From: Myxococcota bacterium
Lineage (GTDB): Bacteria > Myxococcota_A > UBA9160 > UBA6930
Reading direction: 5' to 3'
Assembly: GCA_028277885.1 (NCBI GenBank)
Contig: JANQFK010000083.1
Coordinates: 1-38,986, forward strand
DNA: 38,986 nt
A model generated the notes under the pieces. That model was given only the letters and a program-made list of their open reading frames with translations, was not told the DNA's origin and searched no databases. The position numbers and the translations under genes were made by a program. Shown here piece after piece: positions 16,627 to 23,875 of this stretch (position 1 is its first letter; each line of letters starts with the position of its first letter).

Positions 16627-17796
16627 ATGGCGGTCAACTTCGACCTCACCGAAGAGCAGCAGATGATCGTCGACTCGGTCGCCAAGTTCGTGGCGAACGA
16701 CTCGAACGTGGAGCGCTTCCGCAAGCTGCGCGAGACGCCCCGGGGCTGGGAGCCCCAGATGTGGGAGCAGATGGGCGAGTTCGGCTGGCTGGGCGTGCCC
16801 TTCCCCGAGGAGCAGGGCGGCTTCGGCGGCAAGTTCGTCGACCTCGCGCTGATCCTGGAGCAGCTCGGCCGGGGGCTGGTGCCCGAGCCGATCATCCCCT
16901 CGGTGGTTCTGGCCGGCGGGCTGATCTCCCGGCTGGGCAGCGACGAGCAGGTGACGCGCTCCCTCCAGCCCATGATGGCCGGGAAGATCTCCCTCGCCCT
17001 CGCCTACGCGGAGCGCCAGAGCCGCTACGACCTCCACGACTGCCGCACCCGGGCCGAGCGCAAGGGCGACGGCTGGTCGATCCGCGGCGAGAAGCACTGG
17101 GTGCTGAACGGCCACGCGGCGGACCGCATCGTGGTGGCGGCCCGCACCTCCGGCGGCGACCGCGACCGCGACGGCATCTCGCTCTTCGTGGTGGACGGCG
17201 ACGCCGAGGGGCTCACGCGCACTCCGGTGAACGGCATGGACGGCCACCGCACCGGGCTGCTGCGCCTCGACGACGTCGCGGTCAAGAGCGAGCGGCTGCT
17301 CGGCACCGAGGGCGGCGCCCTCCCCCACCTCGAGTGGGCGATCGACCGCGGCGCCGCGGCCGTCTGCGCCGAGGGCCAGGGCGAGATCCAGGAGCTCTTC
17401 GATCGCACCGTCGAGTACCTGAAGGAGCGCAAGCAGTTCGACGTGCCCATCGGCACCTTCCAGGCGCTCCAGCACAAGGCGGTGGACATGATGGGCGAGA
17501 CCGAGGTCTGCCGCTCGACCATGATCCTCGCCGCCATCCGCGCCGACAGCGAGAACGAGGAGGAGCGCAGCTCGGAGATCTCCGCGGCGAAGCTCCAGCT
17601 CACCGAGGGCGGCTGGTTCGTCCAGGAGAACGCCATCCAGCTCTTCGGCGGCATCGGCGTGACCGACGAGCAGGACGAGGGCCTGTTCTTCAAGCGGCTG
17701 CGGGTGCTCCAGGGGCTCTTCGGCGACGCCGACTGGCACGTGGACCGCTTCCAGCGCCTGCGCCGGTTCGACGCCGAGGTGCGCGCCGAGGCCTGA
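16627..17796 (+). CDS. Acyl-CoA dehydrogenase, small-subunit type (PimD-like)
   Basis: A 389-residue acyl-CoA dehydrogenase-fold protein, more divergent than its neighbour. The N-terminal domain (DLTEEQQMIVDSVAKFV) and middle domain are complete. The C-terminal flavin-contact segments are RKQFDVPIGTFQALQHKAVDM and QLFGGIGVTDE. It too lacks the canonical IYEG Glu (LFGG instead). In known two-subunit enzymes the partners share FAD across the interface and often only one supplies the base. ATG 16627 follows GAGGAGACC. Its stop is directly followed by the GTG of the membrane protein gene. Confidence 0.88.
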   Translation: MAVNFDLTEEQQMIVDSVAKFVANDSNVERFRKLRETPRGWEPQMWEQMGEFGWLGVPFPEEQGGFGGKFVDLALILEQLGRGLVPEPIIPSVVLAGGLISRLGSDEQVTRSLQPMMAGKISLALAYAERQSRYDLHDCRTRAERKGDGWSIRGEKHWVLNGHAADRIVVAARTSGGDRDRDGISLFVVDGDAEGLTRTPVNGMDGHRTGLLRLDDVAVKSERLLGTEGGALPHLEWAIDRGAAAVCAEGQGEIQELFDRTVEYLKERKQFDVPIGTFQALQHKAVDMMGETEVCRSTMILAAIRADSENEEERSSEISAAKLQLTEGGWFVQENAIQLFGGIGVTDEQDEGLFFKRLRVLQGLFGDADWHVDRFQRLRRFDAEVRAEA

Positions 17797-18891
17797 GTGG
17801 ATCCGGTCTCCCAGGCGCTGCTCGGCGCCGCCGTGGGCCAGGCGGCGTTCTCGCGCCGGCTCGGCCGGCGCGCCCTGGCGTGGGGCGCGCTCGGCGGCAT
17901 GCTGCCGGACCTCGACGTGGTGGCCGTGGCGACCCACGGCCCCTTCGGCGAGTTCCTCTACCACCGCGGCCCCACCCACGCGCTCTGGTTCGGGCCGGTG
18001 GTGGGCCCGCTGCTCGGCTGGGCGGTGTGGCGCGGCCACGCCCGGCGGCTCGCCCGTAGCGGCTCCGACGATCCCGACCACCTCGGGGCGCGGGATGCAC
18101 GGCCCGCCTGGATGGGCCTGTTCGTCCTCGCGCTCCTCACCCATCCGCTGCTCGACGTCTTCACCGCCTACGGGACCCAGCTGCTCGCCCCCTTCTCCCT
18201 CGAGCGCTTCGCGTGGAACGGCATCGCCATCATCGACCCGTTCTACACCCTCACCCTCGGCGTCGCGGTGGCGCTCGGCGTGCGCACCTCGCTCTCGCTG
18301 CCCACGCGCCGGCGCGCGGCGGCCGTGGCCCTGGCCCTCACCTCGGCCTACCTGCTCTACGGCGTGGCGCTGAACCAGCGCGTCGAACGGCGCGTGGCCG
18401 AGCGGGTCGCCGCCGAGGGGCATGCCGACGCCCGGGTGCGCGCCTACCCCACCCTGCTCCAGCCCTGGCTACGGCGCGTGGTGGTACGCACCGAGCAGGA
18501 CGTCCGGGTCGGCCTGCACACGAGCTTGCGCCCGGGCCACGTCGTCTGGGAGCGCTTCCCCGCCGCCGCCCCCCACCCCCTCGTGGACCGCGTCGCCGAG
18601 ACCTGGGAGGGCTCGATCTTCGTCTGGTTCGCCATGGGCCAGGTGCATCCGCGGGTGATCGAGACGCGCAACGGCAGCGTCGTCGAGATGGACGACCTGC
18701 GCTACGGCCTGCCCGGCCAGGCCGACCGGGGCCTGTGGGGCATCCGAGCGGTCTTCGACCGCGCCGGCCGGCTCCAGGGGAGCGTGCAACGCTTCAACCG
18801 TCGCGCGGGCCCGCGCATCGGCCTGCGCGAGCTGTGGCGCGCCACCTGGGGCGACTTCTCCGGCCTGCCCCTGCCCGCCGCGGGGTCCTGA
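17797..18891 (+). CDS. YdjM/YbcI-like membrane-bound metal-dependent hydrolase
   Basis: A 364-residue inner-membrane protein of the YdjM/YbcI (DUF457) group. It starts MDPVSQALLGAAVGQAAF and has the hallmark GGMLPDLDVV and YHRGPTHALWF motifs near the N-terminus, with Asp and His residues of the proposed metal site. LLTHPLLDVFTAYGTQ follows after residue 105. About four or five hydrophobic helices occupy residues 1-190; the C-terminal half is soluble (from about 200). The GTG at 17797 abuts the TGA of the acyl-CoA dehydrogenase gene, so the genes are co-transcribed. The true reaction is unproven for the family; relatives are linked to membrane or SOS-associated roles. Confidence 0.85.
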   Translation: MDPVSQALLGAAVGQAAFSRRLGRRALAWGALGGMLPDLDVVAVATHGPFGEFLYHRGPTHALWFGPVVGPLLGWAVWRGHARRLARSGSDDPDHLGARDARPAWMGLFVLALLTHPLLDVFTAYGTQLLAPFSLERFAWNGIAIIDPFYTLTLGVAVALGVRTSLSLPTRRRAAAVALALTSAYLLYGVALNQRVERRVAERVAAEGHADARVRAYPTLLQPWLRRVVVRTEQDVRVGLHTSLRPGHVVWERFPAAAPHPLVDRVAETWEGSIFVWFAMGQVHPRVIETRNGSVVEMDDLRYGLPGQADRGLWGIRAVFDRAGRLQGSVQRFNRRAGPRIGLRELWRATWGDFSGLPLPAAGS

Positions 18892-18931
18892 CCCGCCCGC
18901 GCTAGGCTGTCGGGACGCTGCGGAGGATGCC

Positions 18932-20002
18932 ATGCCGACCAACTGGGAGACCGCCGACGTCCTCAAGACGCCGATGGAGATCGCCTGGCAGTTCGACTAC
19001 GAGATCGACATCGAGAAGCTGCGCAACCTCTACTCCAAGGCCAAGCAGCGCCAGTGGGACGCCGAGCGCGACGTCGACTGGGAGCGGCCCGTCGACCCCT
19101 CGAAGCCCATCATGGACGAGAGCCAGTTCCTGTTCGACCGCATCCCCGTCGTGCAGCGCCTCTCGAAGAGCCAGCGCGAGGAGTTCCGGGCCCACGCCAC
19201 CGCCCACCTGCTCTCCCAGTTCCTCCACGGCGAGCAGGGCGCGCTGATGACCGCCGCGGCGCTCACCCACGCCGTGCCCGACTACGAGGGCAAGCTCTAC
19301 GCCGCCACCCAGACCATGGACGAGGCGCGCCACGTCGAGGTCTACGAGCGCTACATCAACAAGCTCGCCATCGTGTACCCGATCTCGCCGTGGCTGAAGG
19401 ACATCATCGACATGACCCTCCAGTCCGACCACTGGGTCAAGATCGCGATCGGGATGAACATGGTGGTGGAGGGCCTCGCCCTCGGCGCGTTCCACAACAT
19501 GCGCCGCGCCACCACCTGCGACCTGCTGCGCCAGATCACGAGCTCGGTGCTCCAGGACGAGTCCCGCCACGTCGCCTTCGGCAACGTCTACGTGGGCGAG
19601 ACCATCGGCGACATGCACCCCGACGACCGCGAGGACGTCGCCGAGTTCGCCTTCCGCGCGGTGAAGACCATGAGCGACTCCCAGGGCGGACCACGGGGCG
19701 ACGGCCCCCGCCGTCACGACCCGGGCTTCCTCCAGGTGCTCGAGCGGGTGGGGATCGAGGTGAAGGACTTCGTCCAGGGCATCATCGAGGCCCAGGCCGG
19801 CGGGATCCGCGCCAAGCTGCCGCCCGGCCAGATCCACTCCTTCCGCGACCTCATGATGCCGGCGCTGGTGCGCGTGGGTGCGGTGACGGAGCGCTCCCGC
19901 GAGCGCTACGCCGAGGCGGGCATCCCGGTCTGGGAGGATCTCGCCACCCTCCAGTCCCTGGAGGAGCCGGACACCGGCGACGTCGAGATCCCCGAGGCCT
20001 GA
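18932..20002 (+). CDS. Ferritin-like diiron protein (oxygenase/desaturase type)
   Basis: A 356-residue helical-bundle protein with a full set of diiron ligands in two E-ExxH halves: E101 (HGEQGALM), E131 and H134 (MDEARHVEVY), then E180 (MVVEGLALG), E210 and H213 (QDESRHVAFG). This is the pattern of ribonucleotide reductase R2-like and AurF/desaturase-like oxygenases. No signal peptide. ATG 18932 follows GGAGG, and a TAGGCT box lies about 25 bases upstream. It probably activates O2 for oxidation of a lipid or aromatic compound, with the nearby second helical metal protein and epoxide hydrolase as possible partners. The substrate is unknown. Confidence 0.85.
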   Translation: MPTNWETADVLKTPMEIAWQFDYEIDIEKLRNLYSKAKQRQWDAERDVDWERPVDPSKPIMDESQFLFDRIPVVQRLSKSQREEFRAHATAHLLSQFLHGEQGALMTAAALTHAVPDYEGKLYAATQTMDEARHVEVYERYINKLAIVYPISPWLKDIIDMTLQSDHWVKIAIGMNMVVEGLALGAFHNMRRATTCDLLRQITSSVLQDESRHVAFGNVYVGETIGDMHPDDREDVAEFAFRAVKTMSDSQGGPRGDGPRRHDPGFLQVLERVGIEVKDFVQGIIEAQAGGIRAKLPPGQIHSFRDLMMPALVRVGAVTERSRERYAEAGIPVWEDLATLQSLEEPDTGDVEIPEA

Positions 20003-20003
20003 C

Positions 20004-20906
20004 TCACGTCCCCGGGCGCCGGGCCTCCTTCAGCCAGTCGAGCAGCAGCCGGTTCACCTCCTCGGGCTTCTCCTGGTGGAAGAAGTGCCCGGCTCCGCGG
20101 ATCCTCTCGATGCGCAGGCCGGCGGGGAAGTCCTCGGGCCGGAGCGTCAGGTCGTGGAGGCGCGTGTCCATGCAGCCGTCGCGCTCCCCGGTGAGGGCGA
20201 GGGTGGGGACGTGGATCGGCGAGGCGAGCAGGCGCGCCGTCTGCCTGGCCGCCGCCGAGCGCGGGTCGAAGGCCGCGCGGTAGTACGCGAGGGCGGCGCG
20301 CTTCACGCCCGGCCGGGCGAGGGTCGCCTTCACGTGGGCGAGATCCTCGGCGGGAGGCTCCCAGCCGGGCGACCAGTCGCGCCAGAGCTTCTCGATCAGC
20401 GCCCAGTCCCGCGCCTCCACCGCCCAGTCGGCCAGGCCGCGGAGCTGGAAGAAGATCATGTACCAGGACTTGAGGATCTGGCTCGGCAGCTTGCGGATGC
20501 CCTCGCGCTGGAGGCGGCCCGGGTGGGGGATGGCGAGGGTGGTGAGGGAGCGCAGGCGCTCCGGCGCCAGGGCGGCGGCCGCGTAGCCGATCACGGCGCC
20601 CCAGTCGTGGCCCACGAGGTCGACGCGCTCCTCTCCCAGCGCGTCGATCCATCCCACCACGTCCTCGGCCATGCGCACGATGTGGTAGTCGCCGTCCACC
20701 GGCTGGGCGGAGGGCTCGTAGCCGCGCAAGGTGGGCGCCACGGCGCGATGGCCCGCCGCGGCGAGCGCCGGCAGCTGGAAGCGGTAGGAGCGCTTGTCGT
20801 CCGGGAAGCCGTGCAGGCAGAGCACCGACGGCCCCTCGCCCTGGACCAGCGCGGAGAAGGTGAGACCGCTCGCCTTCAGGGTGATGGTGTCGGCAGCGCC
20901 CGCCAT
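20004..20906 (-). CDS. Alpha/beta hydrolase, epoxide hydrolase-like
   Basis: A 300-residue alpha/beta hydrolase. The oxyanion motif is LCLHGFPDDKRSY, the nucleophile is Asp D101 in VGHDWGAVIGY (Asp instead of Ser, as in epoxide hydrolases and haloalkane dehalogenases), the acid region is LTGERDGCMD and the catalytic His lies in GAGHFFHQEKPEEV. Cap-domain Tyr residues fitting epoxide opening occur in the YYRAAFDPR region. ATG 20906 lies six bases after a TAGACT box (plus-strand 20913-20918), so the mRNA is probably leaderless. It is divergent from the metal-hydrolase gene at 20956 with only 49 bases between. Convergent with the diiron gene. Confidence 0.89.
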   Translation of the reverse strand: MAGAADTITLKASGLTFSALVQGEGPSVLCLHGFPDDKRSYRFQLPALAAAGHRAVAPTLRGYEPSAQPVDGDYHIVRMAEDVVGWIDALGEERVDLVGHDWGAVIGYAAAALAPERLRSLTTLAIPHPGRLQREGIRKLPSQILKSWYMIFFQLRGLADWAVEARDWALIEKLWRDWSPGWEPPAEDLAHVKATLARPGVKRAALAYYRAAFDPRSAAARQTARLLASPIHVPTLALTGERDGCMDTRLHDLTLRPEDFPAGLRIERIRGAGHFFHQEKPEEVNRLLLDWLKEARRPGT

Positions 20907-20955
20907 GCCGGGAGTCTACCGTGTTCCGGCCTCGCTCCGGGGCTATCTTCCCGCC
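20907..20955. promoter_or_regulatory. Back-to-back leaderless promoters of the epoxide hydrolase-like and metal-hydrolase genes
   Basis: The 49-base gap holds two -10 boxes pointing outward: minus-strand TAGACT (plus 20913-20918), six bases before ATG 20906, and plus-strand TATCTT (20944-20949), six bases before GTG 20956. Both spacings put the predicted first transcribed base at the start codon. Confidence 0.55.
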
Positions 20956-21741
20956 GTGGCCGACATCACCGTTCGCAAGATCCGCCTCTCCTTCGAGGAG
21001 CCCTTCGACTTCGAGGTCCCGGACGACCGGCTCGGCGCGATGCTGCCTCCCCTCGCGCTCTCCATGACCATGCCCTACCTCGAGCCCTACCTGATCCGGA
21101 GCATGCGCGAGGCGCTGAAGCAGATCGACGATCCCGTGCTGGCCGAGGACGCGCGCCACTTCTCCCAGCAGGAGGGGCACCACTACCGCAACCACGCGCG
21201 CCTGAACGACCAGATCCGCGCCCACTTCGACGACGCCGGCGCCGACGCCCTGCGCGCCATCGAGGCGGACCTCGAGGCCGACTACCAGCGCTTCACCCGC
21301 ACGAAGTCGCTGCGCTTCAACCTCGCCTACGCCGAGGGCTTCGAGGCCATGACCTGCGCCCTCGCCCTGGCCGCCGCCGAGCAGGGCGCGTTCGACGAGG
21401 GCGTGCTGCCGGGCGGGGACATCTGGGCCTGGCACATGGCCGAGGAGATCGAGCACCGCACCGTGGCCTTCCAGGTCTACGACCGCCTGGTGGGGAGCTA
21501 CCCCTACCGCGTCACCGTCGGCACCTGGGCGCAGTGGCACTACGTCTCCTACATCCGCCGCTTCGCCCGCTGCATGGCCGAGCGCCTCGGCCGCCGCCCG
21601 GCCCGGCCCTCGGGCAACGCCCACCGCACCTTCCTGCGGCGCTACCTGCGCACCTGGAGCCCGTGGTACGACCCGGCGAAGATCGACGTGCCGCCCGGCG
21701 TGCAGGGGCTGCTCGACCGGTTCTCCGCCCTGGCCGGCTGA
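20956..21741 (+). CDS. Metal-dependent hydrolase-like helical protein (PF10118 type)
   Basis: A 261-residue helical protein of the predicted metal-dependent hydrolase group. Potential ligands lie in DARHFSQQEGHHYRNH, YAEGFEAMT and WHMAEEIEHRTVAFQVYD, a ferritin-like E/H pattern. Relatives are found with lipid, steroid and hydrocarbon oxidation genes, but none has a proven reaction that I can cite. GTG 20956 follows a TATCTT box (20944-20949) after six bases, giving a leaderless transcript. The small gap shared with the epoxide hydrolase-like gene suggests joint control, possibly of an oxidise-then-hydrolyse pathway. Confidence 0.84.
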   Translation: MADITVRKIRLSFEEPFDFEVPDDRLGAMLPPLALSMTMPYLEPYLIRSMREALKQIDDPVLAEDARHFSQQEGHHYRNHARLNDQIRAHFDDAGADALRAIEADLEADYQRFTRTKSLRFNLAYAEGFEAMTCALALAAAEQGAFDEGVLPGGDIWAWHMAEEIEHRTVAFQVYDRLVGSYPYRVTVGTWAQWHYVSYIRRFARCMAERLGRRPARPSGNAHRTFLRRYLRTWSPWYDPAKIDVPPGVQGLLDRFSALAG

Positions 21742-21783
21742 CCTTCCTTCGACCGGGCGCGGCGGCGACGCCCCTCGGGCGCC

Positions 21784-21799
21784 TGTGAACTGGTTCACA
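21784..21799. promoter_or_regulatory. CRP/FNR-type operator palindrome, site 1
   Basis: The sequence is TGTGA-ACTGGT-TCACA, a perfect match to the half-sites of the enterobacterial CRP consensus (TGTGA-N6-TCACA), and the 16-mer lies in an 18-bp perfect palindrome. It lies between two convergent genes (stops at 21741 and 21826), so it is not directly upstream of a gene. On the plus strand the next gene is the amidase at 22435. It could also fold as a short hairpin. Its near identity to sites 2 and 3 supports a protein-binding site. Confidence 0.6.
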
Positions 21800-21825
21800 G
21801 CTTGCGCGAGGTGCGCGACGGACGC

Positions 21826-22404
21826 TTACCTTGCACCGGCGGCGCGGATCTCCCGGATCCTGCCGAGGAAGCGAGCGAGGTAGTCGATGCGCTCTTCTTC
21901 GCGAAGCTCCGCGACGAACGCGGCCAGCGCGACCGCGACGTGGGCCTCGTGAAGCGTCGAGAGGCTGCTCGCGACGTCGTAGGCCGTGGCCTCCTCCCGG
22001 TCCAGCGCGTAGTGCTCCAGGACGTCCCGGTACAGGTGCCGGGACTCGGGCAGCGCGAAGGCGACGTCGTGGTAGCCATTGCCGAGGTCGGCGCCCAGGA
22101 GCTGGAACAGCTCGACGTAGAGCAGGACGCGCGCGACGTGGGCGCCGAAGCGCCGGCGGCCCTCCGCGGGCAGGCTCTCGAAGTGGCGCTCGGCGGCCTC
22201 CACTCCGTCGGCGACGTCCGGCTCGGCGGCGTACGCCGTGAGGACGGGCAGGACCTCGAGGGTGCGGGTGACGCGCTCCGGAGAGTGGCGGCGCTCCAGC
22301 TCGGCGAGGAGCTCCGGGAACTGCGGCGTCGCCTCGCCTCGGGGCGCGCAGGCGAACAGCAGCCCGAGGGCGAGGCAGGCTGCTCGCACCAGGAGATCGC
22401 TCAA
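21826..22404 (-). CDS. Unknown lipoprotein or exported protein
   Basis: A protein of 187-192 residues with no family that I recognise. The N-terminus has a short hydrophobic stretch, ACLALGLLFACAPRGEA, which fits a lipoprotein signal with lipobox LFAC. The rest is mostly helical and acidic (for example PQFPELLAELERRHSPERV), ending in ARFLGRIREIRAAGAR. Two starts are possible: TTG 22404 or GTG 22389; neither has a clear ribosome site, and the GTG gives the more usual lipoprotein signal length. The gene is divergent from the amidase with only about 30 bases between starts. An overlapping plus-strand frame exists but has a shadow-like composition. Confidence 0.68.
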   Translation of the reverse strand: MSDLLVRAACLALGLLFACAPRGEATPQFPELLAELERRHSPERVTRTLEVLPVLTAYAAEPDVADGVEAAERHFESLPAEGRRRFGAHVARVLLYVELFQLLGADLGNGYHDVAFALPESRHLYRDVLEHYALDREEATAYDVASSLSTLHEAHVAVALAAFVAELREEERIDYLARFLGRIREIRAAGAR

Positions 22405-22434
22405 GACCCTTGAAACCAGAGGAGGGTGGGAACC

Positions 22435-23703
22435 ATGAAGATCGCAGTCGTCGTTGGCCACAATGCGCGCCGGAAGGGAGCCCGGGCGGGGGCTCCGCTG
22501 AACACGAACGAGTACGACTACAATAACAAGATCGCCGACCGGATGATCGCCCTGGCGTCGGGATCCACCCGCGCCAGGAAGTTCCTGCGCGAGCCCTCCA
22601 ACAGCTACCGGCGCGAGATCGAGGCGGTCTACCGCGAGGTCGACGCCTACGGCGCCGACGTCAGCATCGAGCTCCACTTCAACTCGGCGCCTTTCGTCGC
22701 CAGCGGAACCGAGACGCTCTCGAGCGGCTCGACGCGCTCCATGGCCCTGGCCGAGGCCGTCCAGGGGGCCATGGTGGAGACCCTCGGTCTGCGGGACCGG
22801 CGGGTGAAGGTGCCGGCCCGGGAGGACCGCGGCGGCTGGAGCCTCCACGCGGGCCGGGCGCCTGCGATCCTGGTCGAGCCCTTCTTCGGCTCCAACCCCG
22901 CGGACTGCCGGGCGGCCCACTCCCTCGGGATCAAGGGGATGGCGGAGATGTACCTCCTCGGGACCTCGAGGTACGCGGGCAGCGAGGCGGAGGCGGAGCC
23001 GACGCCCGCCGCCACGGCCAGCGGCGGCTTCCTGGCCGACGTCGACATCGTCTACCGCGGGCTGACGAGGAAGCAGTTCTTCCGGCGCAATCGGGCCGGG
23101 ATCCGGGCCATCCTCGAGCGGATCAACGCCAACCTGGAGGCCAAGGCACACGGGGAGCCCTTCAACGAGCTCACCGCGATCGACGCGTTCTCCATCATGA
23201 ACGCCCGGATGGGCCTGCGGGGCGGCAAGGCGAACCCCCGGTACGTCCATCCGAACGGCCACCGTGGGCTGCTCCCGCTCCCGCCGGACCTGCGCACCTG
23301 GAACGGTCCCGAGTCCGCGGACCCGCAGGCCGGCATGACGGTCGAGCGCAACGTGAAGGAGTTCCTGCTCTACCTCGCGAACCTGAAGAACAAGGACGTC
23401 GGAGTGAGCTTCAGCGGCGGCACCCTCTACCACGACCTGTTCACCCAGGAGGGGGTCGCCGGGAGTCCGACGAAGCAGATGGCCATCCTCTCCGCCGCCG
23501 TGCAGGGCTACTTCGACGCCGGCCACTACAGCCTCCGCGTTCCCTACAGCGAGATCTCGGAGAAGGTCGTGGCGGCCGGGGACGACGCCAACGACCTGAT
23601 CGAGTTCCTCTCCGAGCTCGGCTACCAGACGGCGGTGAAGGACCCCGCCGCGGTCGAGAGCCATATCGCCGACCTGAGGGAGGGGATCGCGATCGCGGGC
23701 TAG
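22435..23703 (+). CDS. N-acetylmuramoyl-L-alanine amidase (Amidase_3) without signal peptide, with extra C-terminal domain
   Basis: A 422-residue protein. Residues 1-~180 form a zinc-dependent Amidase_3 domain that cuts the bond between the glycan and peptide of the cell wall: H9 (VVVGHN), E26 (NTNEYDYN) and H81 (SIELHFNSA) as zinc ligands, and catalytic E148 (AILVEPFFGSN). A linker rich in Ala, Glu and Pro (about 180-200) leads to a second domain from about 203. This contains GKANPRYVHPNGHRGLLPL and DPQAGMTVERNVKEFLLYL, which recall lytic transglycosylase spacing, but the expected catalytic Glu is not evident. The absence of a signal peptide is typical of endolysins or of enzymes released by another route. 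ATG 22435 has GGAGG nine bases upstream. Confidence 0.86.
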   Translation: MKIAVVVGHNARRKGARAGAPLNTNEYDYNNKIADRMIALASGSTRARKFLREPSNSYRREIEAVYREVDAYGADVSIELHFNSAPFVASGTETLSSGSTRSMALAEAVQGAMVETLGLRDRRVKVPAREDRGGWSLHAGRAPAILVEPFFGSNPADCRAAHSLGIKGMAEMYLLGTSRYAGSEAEAEPTPAATASGGFLADVDIVYRGLTRKQFFRRNRAGIRAILERINANLEAKAHGEPFNELTAIDAFSIMNARMGLRGGKANPRYVHPNGHRGLLPLPPDLRTWNGPESADPQAGMTVERNVKEFLLYLANLKNKDVGVSFSGGTLYHDLFTQEGVAGSPTKQMAILSAAVQGYFDAGHYSLRVPYSEISEKVVAAGDDANDLIEFLSELGYQTAVKDPAAVESHIADLREGIAIAG

Positions 23704-23875
23704 GGCAAAACCGGAGCGAGCTGGCGAAATTGGCCCCAGCACGGCGCCAGAGGTGTGAAGCGGTTCACACTCCTTCACCGGAAATCGAGCCAACCGAGCG
23801 GATTCCGCTGCCTCCGGCTTCGCCGCGGGTGTATATCTCGCTTCGGCGAACCACTGCCGAGTGAGGGCCCACGAC
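23704..23875 (+). promoter_or_regulatory. Promoter region of the three-gene operon at 23876-27693
   Basis: This 172-base gap contains the CRP-type operator at 23754-23769 and a TATATC -10-like box at 23832-23837, the most AT-rich hexamer in the gap. The translation start at 23876 is preceded by GAGGG. A weak inverted repeat (23721-23726 with 23745-23750) might help end amidase transcription. Confidence 0.5.
23754..23769. promoter_or_regulatory. CRP/FNR-type operator palindrome, site 2
   Basis: The sequence TGTGA-AGCGGT-TCACA has both perfect CRP half-sites. It lies 50 bases after the amidase stop and about 107 bases before the helical-repeat gene at 23876. A TATATC box at 23832-23837 would put the operator centre near -82.5, a spacing used by class I activators. 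Confidence 0.62.

Noticed and set aside
13867..18423. Very long minus-strand open frame over the acyl-CoA dehydrogenase genes
   Set aside because: Only its 3' third is the real amidase gene; the rest is a shadow of the plus-strand genes in very GC-rich DNA.
21783..21800. Palindrome as an intrinsic terminator between convergent genes
   Set aside because: There is no T run on either side, and the same 16-mer pattern recurs upstream of genes at the other two places.
21802..22413. Plus-strand open frame before the amidase gene, just after CRP site 1
   Set aside because: Its composition is that of an antisense shadow (Val, Arg, Gly, Asp, Gln rich with no hydrophobic pattern), while the minus-strand frame has a lipoprotein signal and normal helices.
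22435..23703. Amidase as evidence of a prophage
   Set aside because: No capsid, tail, terminase, holin or integrase gene is nearby; the endolysin-like look alone is not enough.
21783..23770. CRP-type palindromes as ends or attachment sites of a mobile element
   Set aside because: No integrase, transposase or target duplication is present, and the third copy lies alone in a promoter at an activator-like distance.
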